From Geosiphon pyriformis (Eukaryota; Glomeromycota; Glomeromycetes; Archaeosporales; Geosiphonaceae), in the NCBI GenBank assembly GCA_016748015.1, contig JAAOMT010000591.1, forward strand, positions 959,007 to 1,023,006: 64,000 nt of DNA. Direction: 5' to 3'. A program made the translations under genes and the position numbers. Of this stretch, positions 50,540 through 63,095 are shown one piece after another. A model generated the notes under the pieces. It did no database searches, was not told the origin of the DNA, and saw only the letters and a list, made by a program, of their open reading frames with translations. Position 1 is the stretch's first letter. Every line of letters begins with the position of its first letter.

Positions 50540-52795
50540 AGTTTAACAAATATAGTCTAATTACTATTTAGTATATAAAACCAAAACTAAGAGTTTTAAC
50601 TAAATATAATTCACATTTTTTCTACATATATTTAGTTACTTAGACCAATTAAAAACATATTATGTTAATGCTTTAGAAGAAAACTTATCCAAAAAAAACA
50701 TTTTTTGAACAACTTTAAACAATATAACACTATTAAAAATTAAGCTTATCAACTAACCAGCTGTTTTAAAAGTATTAGACTTAATATTAGGTGGTTTATG
50801 TTTTCAAAGTGACAATAAATTAGAAAATATATTATTATTAATAACAAATAAACTTATATAAGAACCAAATATGTTAATGTTTTTAAAACTACAATTATTT
50901 TTTAGGACAACTATATTTTATTTTAGTTTATTCATAGTTTTGCTAAAAGTATTTATATGTACTAAAATTTTATTAACTTTAAAATTAAAAACACTGCTTA
51001 ATACAAGATTACTTTTGACAAACTGCTTAAACATAGTAATCAATATATTAATAGGCTTAATAATTAATCTAATCAAAACTGACAACTTAACCAAATCAGA
51101 TTTCAGAAATACCAGCTAAAAAAAAATCAAAAATTTACTAATAATCACAAAAAAAAAGCAAAAGTTATCAAAAGAAGAAATCCAGAAAAATTCAAAAAAG
51201 CAAAAATCTTAGCATAAAAAATATTATCTACAAAACATAATTTGAATACCTTGAAAGTCTTAAAAAAAAAAATAGAAAAACTTTGCAGTTTACTATTAGA
51301 TGGCTTATTTTTTGATATCTAAAACAGTACTAACAACTAAGAGTCTTCTACTAAATACAGTACTTTTTCAATATATTAGTCTTAAGAACTATAGCATCTA
51401 AATCAACTTAAAATTCAAATATAATCAGAACAAACCAGGAATAACAATTAGAATCAAAAGAGTAAAAAATAAAATATTTTTAAATATTAATCTAAGAAAT
51501 CATATTACTGATTTCAAAAGCAGTATAGCCAAAAAGAAAATTAACTAACTTGGTTTTAAACCTATCATAAGATATATTAGTCTTATTTTGATTAACCAAA
51601 AAAAAGATTTTAATACTATTTTTGTCTACAAACACTAATCAATAAATCAAAGCAAATACAGCAGTATCCAGTTTTTTAAAATAAACAATAATATATTACA
51701 GATTTCAGCACAATGCAAACAATCTTACCAAAAACACTAAGTACTATTTTAATATTAGTAGTAAACATATTTAAAAACATATTATACAGTACAACAGCAG
51801 TAAAAAAAGAACCAGTTTCAGAAACCACCAAAGATTTAGCAATTTTAAAAATAGCTAGATAAATAAAACTTGTAAGTTCAACCAAAAAAGCAGTTTTTAA
51901 AGACTCTTAAAAAGCAAACTCCATACAAAAAAGCCTTATATTGTCTTTTAACACTAATTTTGCACCAAAAAACCATGTACAGACTGAAAACCAGTTTTAA
52001 CATGAACCAATTTAATCTTAAAAATAGCATTAGACATTAAAGTAGAGATTATTTACTCAACAAACTTTTGATGACTAATAATAATTTCTTAAATACCACT
52101 AGTGATAATACCAGAAATCAAAAAAGAAATTAAGTTGGTTTTCATTTAATTAGCCCAGTTCTTAAGAACAGATAATTTAACAAAAAACTATTGTTTTATT
52201 TCTAAAATCAGCAATAATTTATTAAAAAACATTATATTTAAGAATACAACTAGTGGTTAGTTTTAGTCTATCTTAGATAATACAATAGAAATCTTATTTA
52301 AAATTTTATTAGAAATTACAAAGAGTTTTAGTATAACAATAGCAAAAATAAGTGACTGCTTCTACTTTTTTAAACTTTTGGTTTTTTGATCAATTTTTTG
52401 GAAAAAAAAATACTAACAACATCTAATATAGAAACTATAGAAAAAAAACCAGTTTATTAATTAGTCTGTTATTGAAAATTTTTGGGCTCTTTAAAGAAGT
52501 AAAAGCAATACTAAGACTAATTTAAATATGTCTCTTTAAGAAAATTTTAACTGGTAAAAAACCAGCCAAAGATAAAAAAATGCTTTAGTAGTTATTAAAA
52601 ACAGTTTTTTATTATTACTAACTAAGAAAAAAACTTCTAAAATAGTTTGTTTAATAGTCTTTACAACAAAAAGAACTTTTTTGGTTAAAATTTTGTAAAA
52701 TATTAAAGAAAATGTACTAGTTATAACTTTTTTATTTTTTGTTTTAGTCATAATCATAAAATCAAGAAGATAAAAAGTTTTTTTAAAATTATATA
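50540..52795 (-). mobile_element. AT-converted copy of the ORF1-only element
   Basis: The minus-strand tail lies at 50547-50650 (TATTTAGTATATAAAACC where the young tail has TATCTAGTACATAGAGCC). ORF1 remnants are frames 51885-51676 (FKIAKSLVVSETGSFFTAVV matches LKIAKSLVVSEFGSSSAAVV) and 52802-52536 (VFFLVSNNKKLFLITTKAF matches AFPLPSNREKLLLVATEST). Even the leader aligns: AAGAAGATAAAAAG against AAGGAGACAAAGAG. Differences are mainly C-to-T and G-to-A. Total extent equals the intact unit at 46160-48425. Confidence 0.8.
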
Positions 52796-53940
52796 AAAAC
52801 AATATTTTTAAACAATATAATAATTTATTATTATTTAAATAATACTATAATAAAAACAAAATTAAATAATAATATTAAACCATTATTTTAAATTAAATAA
52901 ACACTAATAAATAGTTATTTTAAGACTTTATATAATTTTTGTAATAGTTTAAAAACTATTTATTTAAATACTACTATAATAAAATTTAAATAAAGATTAT
53001 TTTCAATTATTTTTTTACTTAAAAATATTATATATTATAAATAATTTGAAATATTTTTTTATTTTATTTAATATTATTAATTAGCACAAATTTTTATTAA
53101 ATAATAAATACTAAATTATATATAATAAAATAATAACATGCCAAAATTAACAAAATTAACTTAGTTTTTAATATTAAAATTAAGAAAACTTGTTTATAGT
53201 ACTTTGTAAATATAGTTTTTTAAAGTATTATAATAATTAATCAGTTTTTTGCTATTTTAAAACAGTTTATTTAAAATAATTTTAGTGTAATTTCTGTTTT
53301 TTTAAAAATTTTAAAGTATTTAATAAGAAATTAATAACCAAAAAAACCAAATTAACTAAAAAACAATTTTTTTAATATTAATTTTAATGTTTAAATCTAG
53401 TTTTTTTTATAGAAAATAAAATTTTGATTTTTTTGATTTTTTGATTAATTTTGTATTATTAATACTAATTATAATATCTAATTTTATTATGATTATAAAT
53501 GAAAAAATTTCTTTTGTTTTAAATAATAATATTAAAAACATATTAGTTAATCTTAATTTAAATTGGTTTTTAGTTATATTTTTTAATATGTTAATTTTTG
53601 GCTAATCTTTACCAGATTTAAAAACAAAATAAAACATGTTTTTATATATGTTTTTATTTATTTAATTAGTCTATTAAATTATTTTGATCTTAAAAATCAA
53701 ATTAATTATATAAAAACAAATTTTTTTTTGTTTTTAATATTGTTTTTAAAAATTTTTAAAAAACAATTATTAGTTAACAAAAAAATTTTAAATAAGTAAC
53801 TTTTATTTTAATACTTAATGTTTTTTAAAATTAAATTAATTTTTGTTTTAGTTTTTACATAATTTTTTTGTTTTAAATTTAATTACTAAAAATAATATTA
53901 AGTTTTTTTATATAAAAATTATATTTTAACTTTTTTGAAT
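52796..53940. other. AT desert, possibly the 5' part of a decayed ORF1 copy
   Basis: Almost pure A/T. It may include the start of the plus-strand ORF1 relic that becomes recognisable from about 53950, but I cannot align it by eye. Confidence 0.35.
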
Positions 53941-54755
53941 ATTATTATACAAATTATGTTTGTTAATTTACTTATTTTTTTACTTTAGAAACTACAAAGT
54001 CTTCTGTAGTTTTTGTTGGGTTTTTTTTGGCTATTGTTTTTTATAATAATATTTTTAATAATATTAAATTTGTCTTAAGTGTTTTTAATAATAATATTTT
54101 TATTAAGTTAAAATTTGTTAGTTTGTAACTTTATATTATTGTTTATTATAAATTTTTTTACTGTTAATACTGTTTTTGTTTACTAGTTTATATTAATAAA
54201 AAGAATTAAAATTAAAATTTTTTTCTTGTTAATTAACATAAAATTATTGTTTTATATAATAATATTAAGACTAAATTAATTAAAATTTTTTTTTAATTAT
54301 CTAATTTTTAAAATTAATATGTTGGTTTTTTAGAATAATAGTTATATTTGTTTTATTTTTTGTTTTCTTAATTTTGTTTAGTATTTATAAAATAAAATTA
54401 TTATTTTTGGTTTTAAAAAATAATTTTAATACAATTATTATTAAAACTAATATTTTAAGAAATATTATATTTAATAAAAACTTTTTAATAATCAGTACTA
54501 TTTTAAATATTAAAATACAAATTATTTTGATATAAATTCTAATATGGTTTTATTTTTTTTAAGTTTTTATTTAAATTTATAGTTTTTTCAAAATGTTTGA
54601 ATTCTATTATATTAATATAAAATTTTATATTAAGTTTTTTGTTTTATTGGTTTTTTATTATTGTTTTTTTAATTATTACTATTATTATTAATTTTATAAT
54701 TGGCTTTTATTTAACTTTTTTAAAATTTAATATAATTAATTTGGTTTTTTTTTTT
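53941..54755 (+). mobile_element. AT-converted plus-strand ORF1 relic
   Basis: Alignable by eye to the intact ORF1: 54230-54330 follows 47354-47450 codon by codon (for example ACTAAATTAATTAAA against GCCAAATTGGTCAAC), and 54060-54160 follows the RRM-like segment around 47210-47290. The reading contains stops from CAA-to-TAA type changes. It ends where the T-run of the full-length LINE begins, so that LINE may have inserted into it. Confidence 0.65.
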
Positions 54756-54861
54756 TTTTTTTTTAAAACTGTTTAATGAGTGAAATCCAACCACTATTTA
54801 GTACATAGAACCAGACTAAGTGGCTTAAACTAAATGCAACTCATGCACTTTCTATATGTGG

Positions 54862-56341
54862 CTAGCCATTCAGGCCAGACAAGACAACACTATGCACTAA
54901 CATGAATACAAGAACTATCATCCAAACTCCCAAAAAAAAGGCAAGGCTTGTGACAGCCAAAACCAATAGCAAAAGACTCAGCAATGCTAAGCAACCTAAC
55001 CACACTGTCAGAAAGCACAAAAAACATATCACGTAATAAACCCGACACCAAGCTACTATCACCGACCAAGCCAGCTCTCTCCATGTCTGACCTAAACTTA
55101 GATCTAACTAACCACACCCTAGAACAATACAACTTAACTAAGAACCTTACAAAATCAACAACTACACAGGAAGCTTTCTTAACATCATTGAAAACACCAG
55201 CCACTTCAGTACACCAACTCTTCATCACAAATTCCTTACACAAAACCAAATATTTGTCAATATCTAAAAGGCAAGAATTAAGAACCTAAAGAACAGAAGA
55301 AAAAAACAGATTGCAAATGCCAACCAGAAAAACCCAATGTGCAGAAGCCTTTAATAGAATCTCCTTACGAGTGTAAGCATCTTGTAGACAAGAGAAAACA
55401 TGGTCAGGCAACTTCACCTCTTCACACAACAAGCATTGAACACCTGGATAATATCTATCATACAACTTTTTCCTGACTGCTACTGGCAATCTTTTGTGCA
55501 AAGCCTTTATTAAATACATATAAAGATCTGCCAATTTTCAGCTAGTAAACCCAGCAAGCATGTGTGAGTCAGGATGCCAGACTCTTATAGTAGCAATCCA
55601 ATCAAAATCCCCCAATATGTCAACAGAGACCACATTACAGCCCAGACCAGCTTTCCAACGAACATGACAAACAGACTTAAATAAATCCCTAATGAAATGA
55701 CAAGCATTGCCTAAGACCACAGTGTCTTTAGCCACTAAAAAATGTTTACGGATCCTTACTGGTAAAACATAGGAAGAGTCAGCAGTCTTATCTGCAAATC
55801 TGTTAGCTTTTACATTATCAGGAACACCAGCATGACCTCTGACCTTGGCCCAACTCACACTAAGATCCTTATCCCTAATCAAATTAAAAACATGCCTATG
55901 CTTGACCCAACAGCAGTTGTGGAAAACTGGAATCTCAGATGACAACTCAGAAACACATGCATCAATAGCAGCTTGACTGTCAAGAAACAAGAGCACTAAA
56001 CAAAAAGATAGAACACATTCCAAAGCAAGAGCAATAGCCTGCAACTCGACCATAGTAGAAGATAAAAGACCACGAACCCTAATACCAATGCTTAAATCCA
56101 AAGCCGGGAAATATACAGTGGCATCACTTAACACATTAGCAGAACCAGCACTCATCAATGACTCATCCATGTAAACCTCAAAACGGTTAGACCAGACCTC
56201 ATGTAAACTATCCCACACAAAGGAAAACACATCAAACTCCAAAATGTTCAAACCACAAGAATGAGCAGTGCCAGAAGAACCAGAGGAGAAAAAACCCTTA
56301 TCCAGCAAATACTTAGAAGCAGCCACAAACCAAAGAGACAC
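54862..56341 (-). pseudogene. LINE RNase H domain and C-terminal zinc finger
   Basis: Frame 56341-55538 (267 aa) carries an apparently intact RNase H catalytic set: FEVYMDESLM (Asp), VELQAIALALE (Glu), LFLDSQAAIDA (Asp) and RGHAGVPDNVKANRFAD (His/Asp). The next frame, 55534-55286, contains YYPGVQCLLCEEVKLPDHVF with a CCHC-type finger, and 55249-54890 continues the C-terminus. These frames are separated by a stop codon and at least one frameshift, so no single protein is made from this copy. Confidence 0.82.
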
Positions 56342-56365
56342 TGGGCCCCATAGATCTAACTATTT

Positions 56366-59300
56366 TCAATGACAAAAAGTCTTCCAATTCAACAGAACAC
56401 CCTTTTTATCGAAGATCTGATCTTCAAAAGCAACACTATAACATTTAAGAGACCGAACAAAATCAAAGTACAAAGACTCCCCAAGAATCAAAGACATCAG
56501 AAAATGACCAGGATGACGAAAAGCATTAGGGAGGTTGTTCACCAAAGAGAGACTATTGTCCAAAAAAATCTTCACAACACCTGCCAAAAAATTGTTCACT
56601 GGACTAACATGCAGCTTGACAGGAGCTTGAAGAGAATTCAAGGAAGCCCACCTCTGAACTTGCAAGTCCAGACACCTATGTTCAAACAAGTGACCAAGAA
56701 TGCCAGAGGCATTAGAAAAAAAAATTAAAGAGGCCACTTTTGCCTCAAATTGCATTTGCTCAAAAAACTTCAAGCCATATAGAAAGGGGTGATACAGAGC
56801 AGCATTAGAGAAATTGTGGGGTAGATGTGTCTTGGACTTGAAACCCTTCTTAACCAAAATGTCTCACTTGCAGCAAACACCAGATGAAACAAAACTGAAC
56901 TGTGTTCGGTAACTAACAATAGGCTGTAAAACAGCCAAGACCAAATAAGAAAATTGTTTATTCGTAATTGCTTTCTTTAGCACTGTGTGGACAAAAAAAC
57001 GAACATCTGAGTGAGCCTTGGCCAAACTTGGTTTGGACAACCTTTCAGTTGATAAAAAAATATCCAAATATCTGTAAGCCTTGTCTTTCTTGGCAATAGA
57101 GATCAGCTGACCACTTATACTTAAAGAAGCAAACCTAACATCCTGATTAATTGGTATAGCCACTGTTTTTTCATTGTTTATAGAGATGTCATTGATAGAG
57201 AAGAAATCATTAACAATATTCAAAGCATACTGCATGGAAAATTGGCAATCCCCAACCCAAATCATATCATCCACAAAAGCACCAGCAGCAAAGAATGAAG
57301 ACATTTCACCACTATTCTCAATTTTGCTAGTTTTTGCCACAAACTTTGTATCAATACAATATCCACACAAATGTTCATGTCTTTTAACTTCACATAAGAG
57401 CAGGTCATAGAAGATATGTCAAAGAAAAGGCGAAAAGACCTCACTCTGATCAAGACCATTATGTACCCTGTAATCATTTGAGAGACCAAAATCAGTCATC
57501 ACCCTATTAACTCTGTCCTCATAAATCCCACCAAAAAATTCAACAAATCTGTCACACATCTTGATATGACGCAGGCTAGCTCTTAAGTAGTGCCAACCAA
57601 CAAAATCATACACCTTGTGCATATCTTACAACACCAACCAAAGTTCCCTATTTTTTTCAAGAGCATTCTTCACTACCGATCCAACAGCAAACACAGGAAA
57701 TTGAGTGGAAGTACCCTTCAGCACTGAGAAATTGTCACCATGGAGAATGTTAAACTTGCTGTACACAAACAAAATCCTGTCTGAAAGAATCTTTCTGGCC
57801 ATTTCAATTAAGGCAATAGGGCAAGTATTTGTTAGAACCCCATCTCAATCATAAGGTTTCGGAATCATTGAGATCCAGGCTCTCTTCCACAAAGCAGGCA
57901 TAAAACCAACAGACAGACACACATTCAACAACACCAAGAGGCATTCCATCATCTTCTCACCACTATGCTTCCAAAGTTTGTTAGTGATGCCAAACAACTC
58001 AGCAGCTTTACCATCAGACAGACCACCAATGACCAGGAGCAATTCATTTAAACTAACAGCATTCATAACACCAGAAAAAGTGTCATCTCTAACATGGGCC
58101 AAAGGGGCATATTGACAGGCCCAAAGATCAGGCAGCACTGAAAACACCATCTGCTTCCTTGTCCAACCCTCTATAATCCTGTCAATTTTCAACTTTACCT
58201 CCTTAGGCTCCAAAACAAGCTCATCATCAACCACTAAATAATCCAACACTACCTTCCGAAATGGCCAACCTAAAACACTCCTGATTATGCTGCCCTTGTT
58301 AGAGCAAAACTTTTCTATGCACTTTTTAATAGCCTTTCTGTGCCAATTTTGATTTATATATCTTGGATTTTTTGTATTCTCTTCTAACAACCAATAAGAA
58401 CTTAAGAACGTCAGCCTTTTTTCGACCAGAATCAACCATGTCCACCAACACAAGAGCCTTATCAGCATCCAACATAGACCATTTCTTCACCAGACAGTCA
58501 AAATCAAAGGTATCAGCTGAGCCTAATTTTTTAACAATTTTGACAATTAGCAACTTTAAACCCAGAAATTTAAAAGATTGTTTATTTTTTGAACAATAAA
58601 ACTCATTAAACTAGTGCCAGGAAAATGTCACATTTGCAGAATTCATTATAATTTTTTCCAACAGAGACCACATAACATCCAAATCATGATCAGCAGCAGT
58701 GGCATGAAAACTATCCATAATATCTAAAACCACAGCAGAGGAGCAGTCTCTGAAACAAAACCATTTAGCTTCATCTGCATTCTTAATATTAAACTTCCAA
58801 TGATCCTTGTTAGCATGCTTATGCAAACTATTCAAATAAACATTTAAAAGCCCACCCAATCTGACTGAAACCATAACAGTACTGTGATCAGTATCGAAAA
58901 AGCCTGAGACAGAGCTTACCCCATGGTTAGCAACAGCAAAAGCTAAATTTTCACTAACAAAAATGAAATCAATAGTTTTCTCAATCCCCCTAGAATTATC
59001 CCATGTAGGAGCTTCAACTAAAAAATGACCAGTGAACGAATTGACCAAACCCAAACTCAAGCAGAACTTAAAGCTTGCACTCCTCCCAGATCTATTTTTG
59101 TTAAAGTTTTTGCCCAGAATGACAAAAGTGCTAGAGTTAACAGCCTTAGCAATAAGAGAGTTAATCTCAGAAGCCTAACCAAAACAGACTCCGGGAGAGG
59201 CACCAGCATACAAACCAACAACAGAAACCAAAAGCTTGTTTTTGAACAAAAGCCACACCACAACAATCTGGCCAGGCATCTTCTTAATCTTAAAAACATG

Positions 59301-59649
59301 ATGAGCCAAAGAATTGTTCATGATAATGGCAACACCAGTGCCAAGAAAACCAACCTCCAAACCAGAAGTAAAGATATGAACACCATCATATTTACTCTTG
59401 ATCTATGGATGAATAGAAGACCTCAACTTAGTCTCAGTAATAAAAGACATCATATTCCCAGAATTTACATGCCAGCGAACAATGTCTGCTTGTTTCACAG
59501 AAACATTGATATCCCGAACATTGCATGTAGCAAATTTTCAGACCAACTCAATCATTGAAAAGGAAAAGATACAACTGAACCTGAACCAGAACACAAGAGA
59601 TCCAATTTTGCCAACACAAAACCAACTGATGCTTCCAAAGCTGACAACT
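56366..59649 (-). pseudogene. LINE ORF2: endonuclease and reverse transcriptase (broken)
   Basis: The endonuclease begins near 59560 (VKQADIVRWHVNSGNMMSFI followed by TETKLRSS). It includes IILGKNFN-like sequence where LGDFN is expected, and ends with IDFIFVSENLAF and DTDHSTVMV, the latter matching the SDH motif. The RT follows from about 58550: ALWKRAWISMIPKP, then GLDQSEVFSPFL, and FVDDMIWVGD as the YxDD box. Frame 56857-56366 is the post-RT region. Stops at about 57845 and 57419, and a frame change near 57370, break the frame. Confidence 0.8.
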
Positions 59650-61519
59650 TAGATTCCAAAACCACTGACCTTAGAGGTCAGAATCTTTGAACTACTTGGG
59701 CCAAGCTCAGCAACAGCGCCATCAGAAACCAGATGAGAAGAGTCAGAAGAGGGCAACAGAGTGTCCACAGCCATATTCAAACCAGAAATTGGAACATCAA
59801 ATGCAAAAATCTTCAATGGAAAGACATGGGAGGGGGCTGCCAATAGCACCAACTCAACACCACTCAATCTCTTCAGAATGTCAGAGACTTGATCAGTTAA
59901 AAGCTCCAAAAAACATTCCAATACTGCCAAACAGTTATTCAGACCAGAAACATCACGAGAAAAAGAATCTACTGAGAGGACTTTTGTACCAGAGGATGTA
60001 TCAGCATTATGAAGACCTGAAGACACCACATGAGAGGAAGAGCCACCAGCAATTTGGGCCCATGTCTTGCCACCAAAAGAAACTGGATGAGCAACAGGAG
60101 CCAATTTTTTTTATAAATCCCAGCCAGACAAACACAATCCTGATCAGTCACCACTCGCCTCCCACAACTGCCAGAATTTCCATCCACTGAACAATTACCA
60201 CCAATATGACCAAAATACTTGCAAATTACACAACAAGCCAAGGAAAGACCAGCCCAGTGCAAATTTACGCTCCTAAAAACCGGAACTGAACCAGTCATAG
60301 CCAACTTGGCTGCCTTATTTTCAAAACAAACAACTGCACACCTATTACGAACATATGAATTTGAATTGTAACCAATGAAGCACATTTTTCCATTATAAAA
60401 CATCAGCAAATCAAAAAAGTCATGAGCTGTGGTTATCACAAGCAGTATATAAAGCAAGGCTCAATGCTGATTTCTTGATACCCATATTTGTTTATTCTCA
60501 ACAGCCAATGTTACACAAATTGAATTCTTATCCATAGGAACAAACCACATAGATGCAACCGAACTGGCTATTTCTGATAAATCAAACTTCACTAGAGCTT
60601 TTTGCCACAAGCCAATAAGCTGCATTTTGATTAAAATGATCTTGCCAAATTTGGAAAAAACTGATTCCACAGCCAATTTTGGAAGATTGACCAGAATCTC
60701 CTTGACAATTATCTCCCGATTCGAACAAATATTTGTTTTTCTCAGATTATTATTAACTAAAATCTTCCCATTGACAGCCAATTCTCTAGCCTTATTCAGA
60801 CTGATTTCAGAAATAAAAAAGAATCTGATGATCCCAGGAAACTTTGAGAGAGTAGAGGCTCCCCCAAAACCATCTACTCGATAAAAAATTTTTTTAATTG
60901 AAATTAGCTTATCACTATTAGTCTTTTTAGGCACATTTAACAACTTTACATTCAAGGCAAACAATTTAACTGGTTCAAAGGTGCAACGTTCCAAAACACG
61001 TAAAATTACAGGTGGCAGCTGATTGAATCCAGCAAATTTAGCTCCAGAAAGCACTAATTCAGTATCATTGTCACTCATGCTTGCAAAGGAAATTGCTTTT
61101 GGCGGCCATTCCAAAATGAAGGTTCTTGTTTGCATTTTCCTAGGAGTCACATCATCTTTCATTTTATCAGTCTCGGAAGCATTGGGATTCATGTAACTCA
61201 TTTCCTTAGCAATTGTGCTTTCCAAATTCTCAACATCTGACACTTTACTAACACCTGCTTCCTCACTATCCACCTTGCTTCCTCAAGATCTCTGCAGCCC
61301 AACACCATCACTATGTAGCATACCCACTGAGAGCAGACCATCTGACAAGTCCATAATACCACTAAAAACACCAGGCAACTTTGTTTTTTTGTATGAAAGA
61401 CCACACAAATATACACTTTCAATGTGCACTTTAATTTTTTTGCTGCCAGACCGGGACCCCAACCCAGCCAAATTTGAACTCAAAGCGCCAGCAGAAGAGT
61501 CCACTGGATCTATAGGCAC
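59649..61519 (-). pseudogene. LINE ORF1 of the full-length copy (broken)
   Basis: It starts MPIDPVDSSAGALSSNLAGL at 61519. An in-frame TGA at 61285-61283 and another at 60463-60461 interrupt it, and an A-run near 60105 causes a frame change into GGKTWAQIAGGSSSHVVSSG. The zinc knuckle is CVICKYFGHIGGNC (CX2CX4HX4C, about 60220). Both TGA stops could come from CGA (Arg) by one C-to-T change. Sequence is clearly different from the 701-aa ORF1 at 46188, so the two elements belong to separate subfamilies. Confidence 0.78.
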
Positions 61520-61669
61520 AAATAGAGGTATGTTTGAAGAAATAATGAAAGGGACAAAAGAAAAAAAGGGTAAGAAAGACTATCTCTTTGACAATTCCAA
61601 GCTCTCATTGTGGTCAGGGGATCAATAAAAGAAAGAGTTATTGAATTTTTTAAGAAATTTAATTTTGGT

Positions 61670-62445
61670 TTTTTATTTTTTTATTTAACACATTTAATGA
61701 GTGTAGTCCAATCACTATCTAGTACATAGAGCCAAACTAAGAGGCTCAAACTAAACACGACTCACACACTTTCTACATGTGGCTAGCCATTCAGACCAGA
61801 CAAGGCAATACTACACACCTATAACAACCTGCACACTACCACCCAGACCAGAAAAAAAACAATAAGGCTTCTGACAACCAAAGCTAACAGCAAAAGAATT
61901 GGCCACACCAAGCAATCTTACAACACCATCAGACAAAACTGAAGACACACTGTGAGAAAGTCCAGAAACAACACCACTATCACAAACCAGACCAGCCTTC
62001 TCCATCACTACCTGGTGGCTGGCCCTAGCCAACCACGTTTTAGCACAATGTAACTCAACCACAAACCTGACATAATCAACAATCTGAGTAGCTGCCACCT
62101 TCCTATCCTTAAAAATACTGCAAGCTTCCTCATATCACTCCCTCAGCACAAACCCTTTGCAAACCAAAGTGTACAACTCAACATCAAAGGAATATTGAGA
62201 CAAAACTCGCAACACGGCAGAAGCAGGGGAACCACCAGCCAAAGCTGACCAATGGGCAGAAGCCTTAGCCAAAATCTTGCCACGAATGCCAGACTCATGA
62301 ACACAAGTAAAAGCGTGGTCAGAGAACTCCACCCCACCATAAAACAAACATAATACACTAGAGTAGTGCTTATTATACAACCTTTTTCTTACCACTACTG
62401 GCAATCTTCTGTGCACAGCCTTCATAATATAAATGCAAAGCATTG
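61670..62445 (-). mobile_element. Second 5'-truncated LINE copy (C-terminal end and tail)
   Basis: The tail at 61693-61810 (TAATGAGTGTAGTCCAATCA, TGGCTAGCCATTCAGACC) is followed on the minus strand by C-terminal frames 62098-61811 and 62443-62135. The zinc-finger region reads VLCLFYGGVEFSDHAFTC, where one Cys of CxxC has become Tyr. It is truncated at 62445, directly beside an inverted-repeat-bounded segment. The full-length LINE abuts its A-run. Confidence 0.8.
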
Positions 62446-62541
62446 TTACCGGAGGTTTTTGGTCTCTTTTCTGTAATGTTGTTGATACTTATTTACTGTG
62501 AATTCACGTTTTCTGGATGTGGTTGAACCTCCAGTAACTGA
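62444..62541. repeat. Inverted-repeat-bounded 98-bp segment (MITE candidate)
   Basis: GTTACCGGAGGTT at 62444 and AACCTCCAGTAAC at 62529 are inverted repeats of 13 bp with one mismatch, enclosing about 70 bp. No clear target-site duplication is visible, so mobility is unproven. Confidence 0.4.
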
Positions 62542-62589
62542 ATTTATCTTCAAATTATCTCCTATAATTTGAACTTGCTGGGCTTATGA

Positions 62590-62775
62590 GTGAAATGGCC
62601 AATTCTGTGCCAGTTGCTTTATGTAGTTATGTTGTAGTAAACGTTAACTCTTTCCCAGGAATTGCTCATCTGGAAGCTCACTAAAAAAATGTGTAGTTAC
62701 TTTGCTGTGAAAGTCAACTCTTCTACAGGAATCTTGTCTGTAGGCTACCCTAATGATTATAATAAGAAAAGAAAA
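62590..62775. repeat. Diverged tandem duplication, unit about 75-80 bp
   Basis: TGTAGTTATGTTGTAGTAAACGT... and TGTAGTTACTTTGCTGTGAAAGT... begin two similar units, both continuing with AACTCTT and CAGGAAT at matching spacing. Confidence 0.4.
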
Positions 62776-63095
62776 GAAAATAAAAAAAGTATAAAAGAAA
62801 TAGGATTTTATCAAGGGAAACATTTTCTATTCAGGCCTGGAGTCACTAACAGTTTACTGAAATTGGTAGCTAATCAATTTCAAAACGTTAGTTGGGTTTT
62901 TGGGGATTTTCCAAGTGCAATAATTAAAGAATTTGGTTTTTCGAATTATTTGATATTTATTTCTTTTTGTGTGGGTAGGAATGGTTCTAAGTGATAAATC
63001 TAAAGTAAGATACATTTTTTTGAAGAGAGAAGCTCTTCTTTTATACAACTTGTTGTAACACTATTCTATGAACTTGAACTTTGCTATTTTCTACA

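Larger units (their letters stand above)
54752..61640 (-). mobile_element. Near-full-length LINE with ORF1, endonuclease, RT and RNase H
   Basis: On the minus strand the order is ORF1 (from about 61519), APE-type endonuclease, reverse transcriptase, RNase H, C-terminal CCHC finger, 3' tail and A-run (T-run at 54752-54770). Length is about 6.9 kb. The domain order matches the I/Tad superclade of LINEs found in fungi. Coding capacity is broken by scattered stops and frameshifts, but far less than in the AT-converted copies, so this is a young but probably inactive insertion. Base composition is visibly GC-richer than its surroundings. Confidence 0.88.

Noticed and set aside
58363-59558. Plus-strand frames inside the minus-strand LINE.
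   Set aside because: Antisense shadows; sense strand carries endonuclease and RT motifs.
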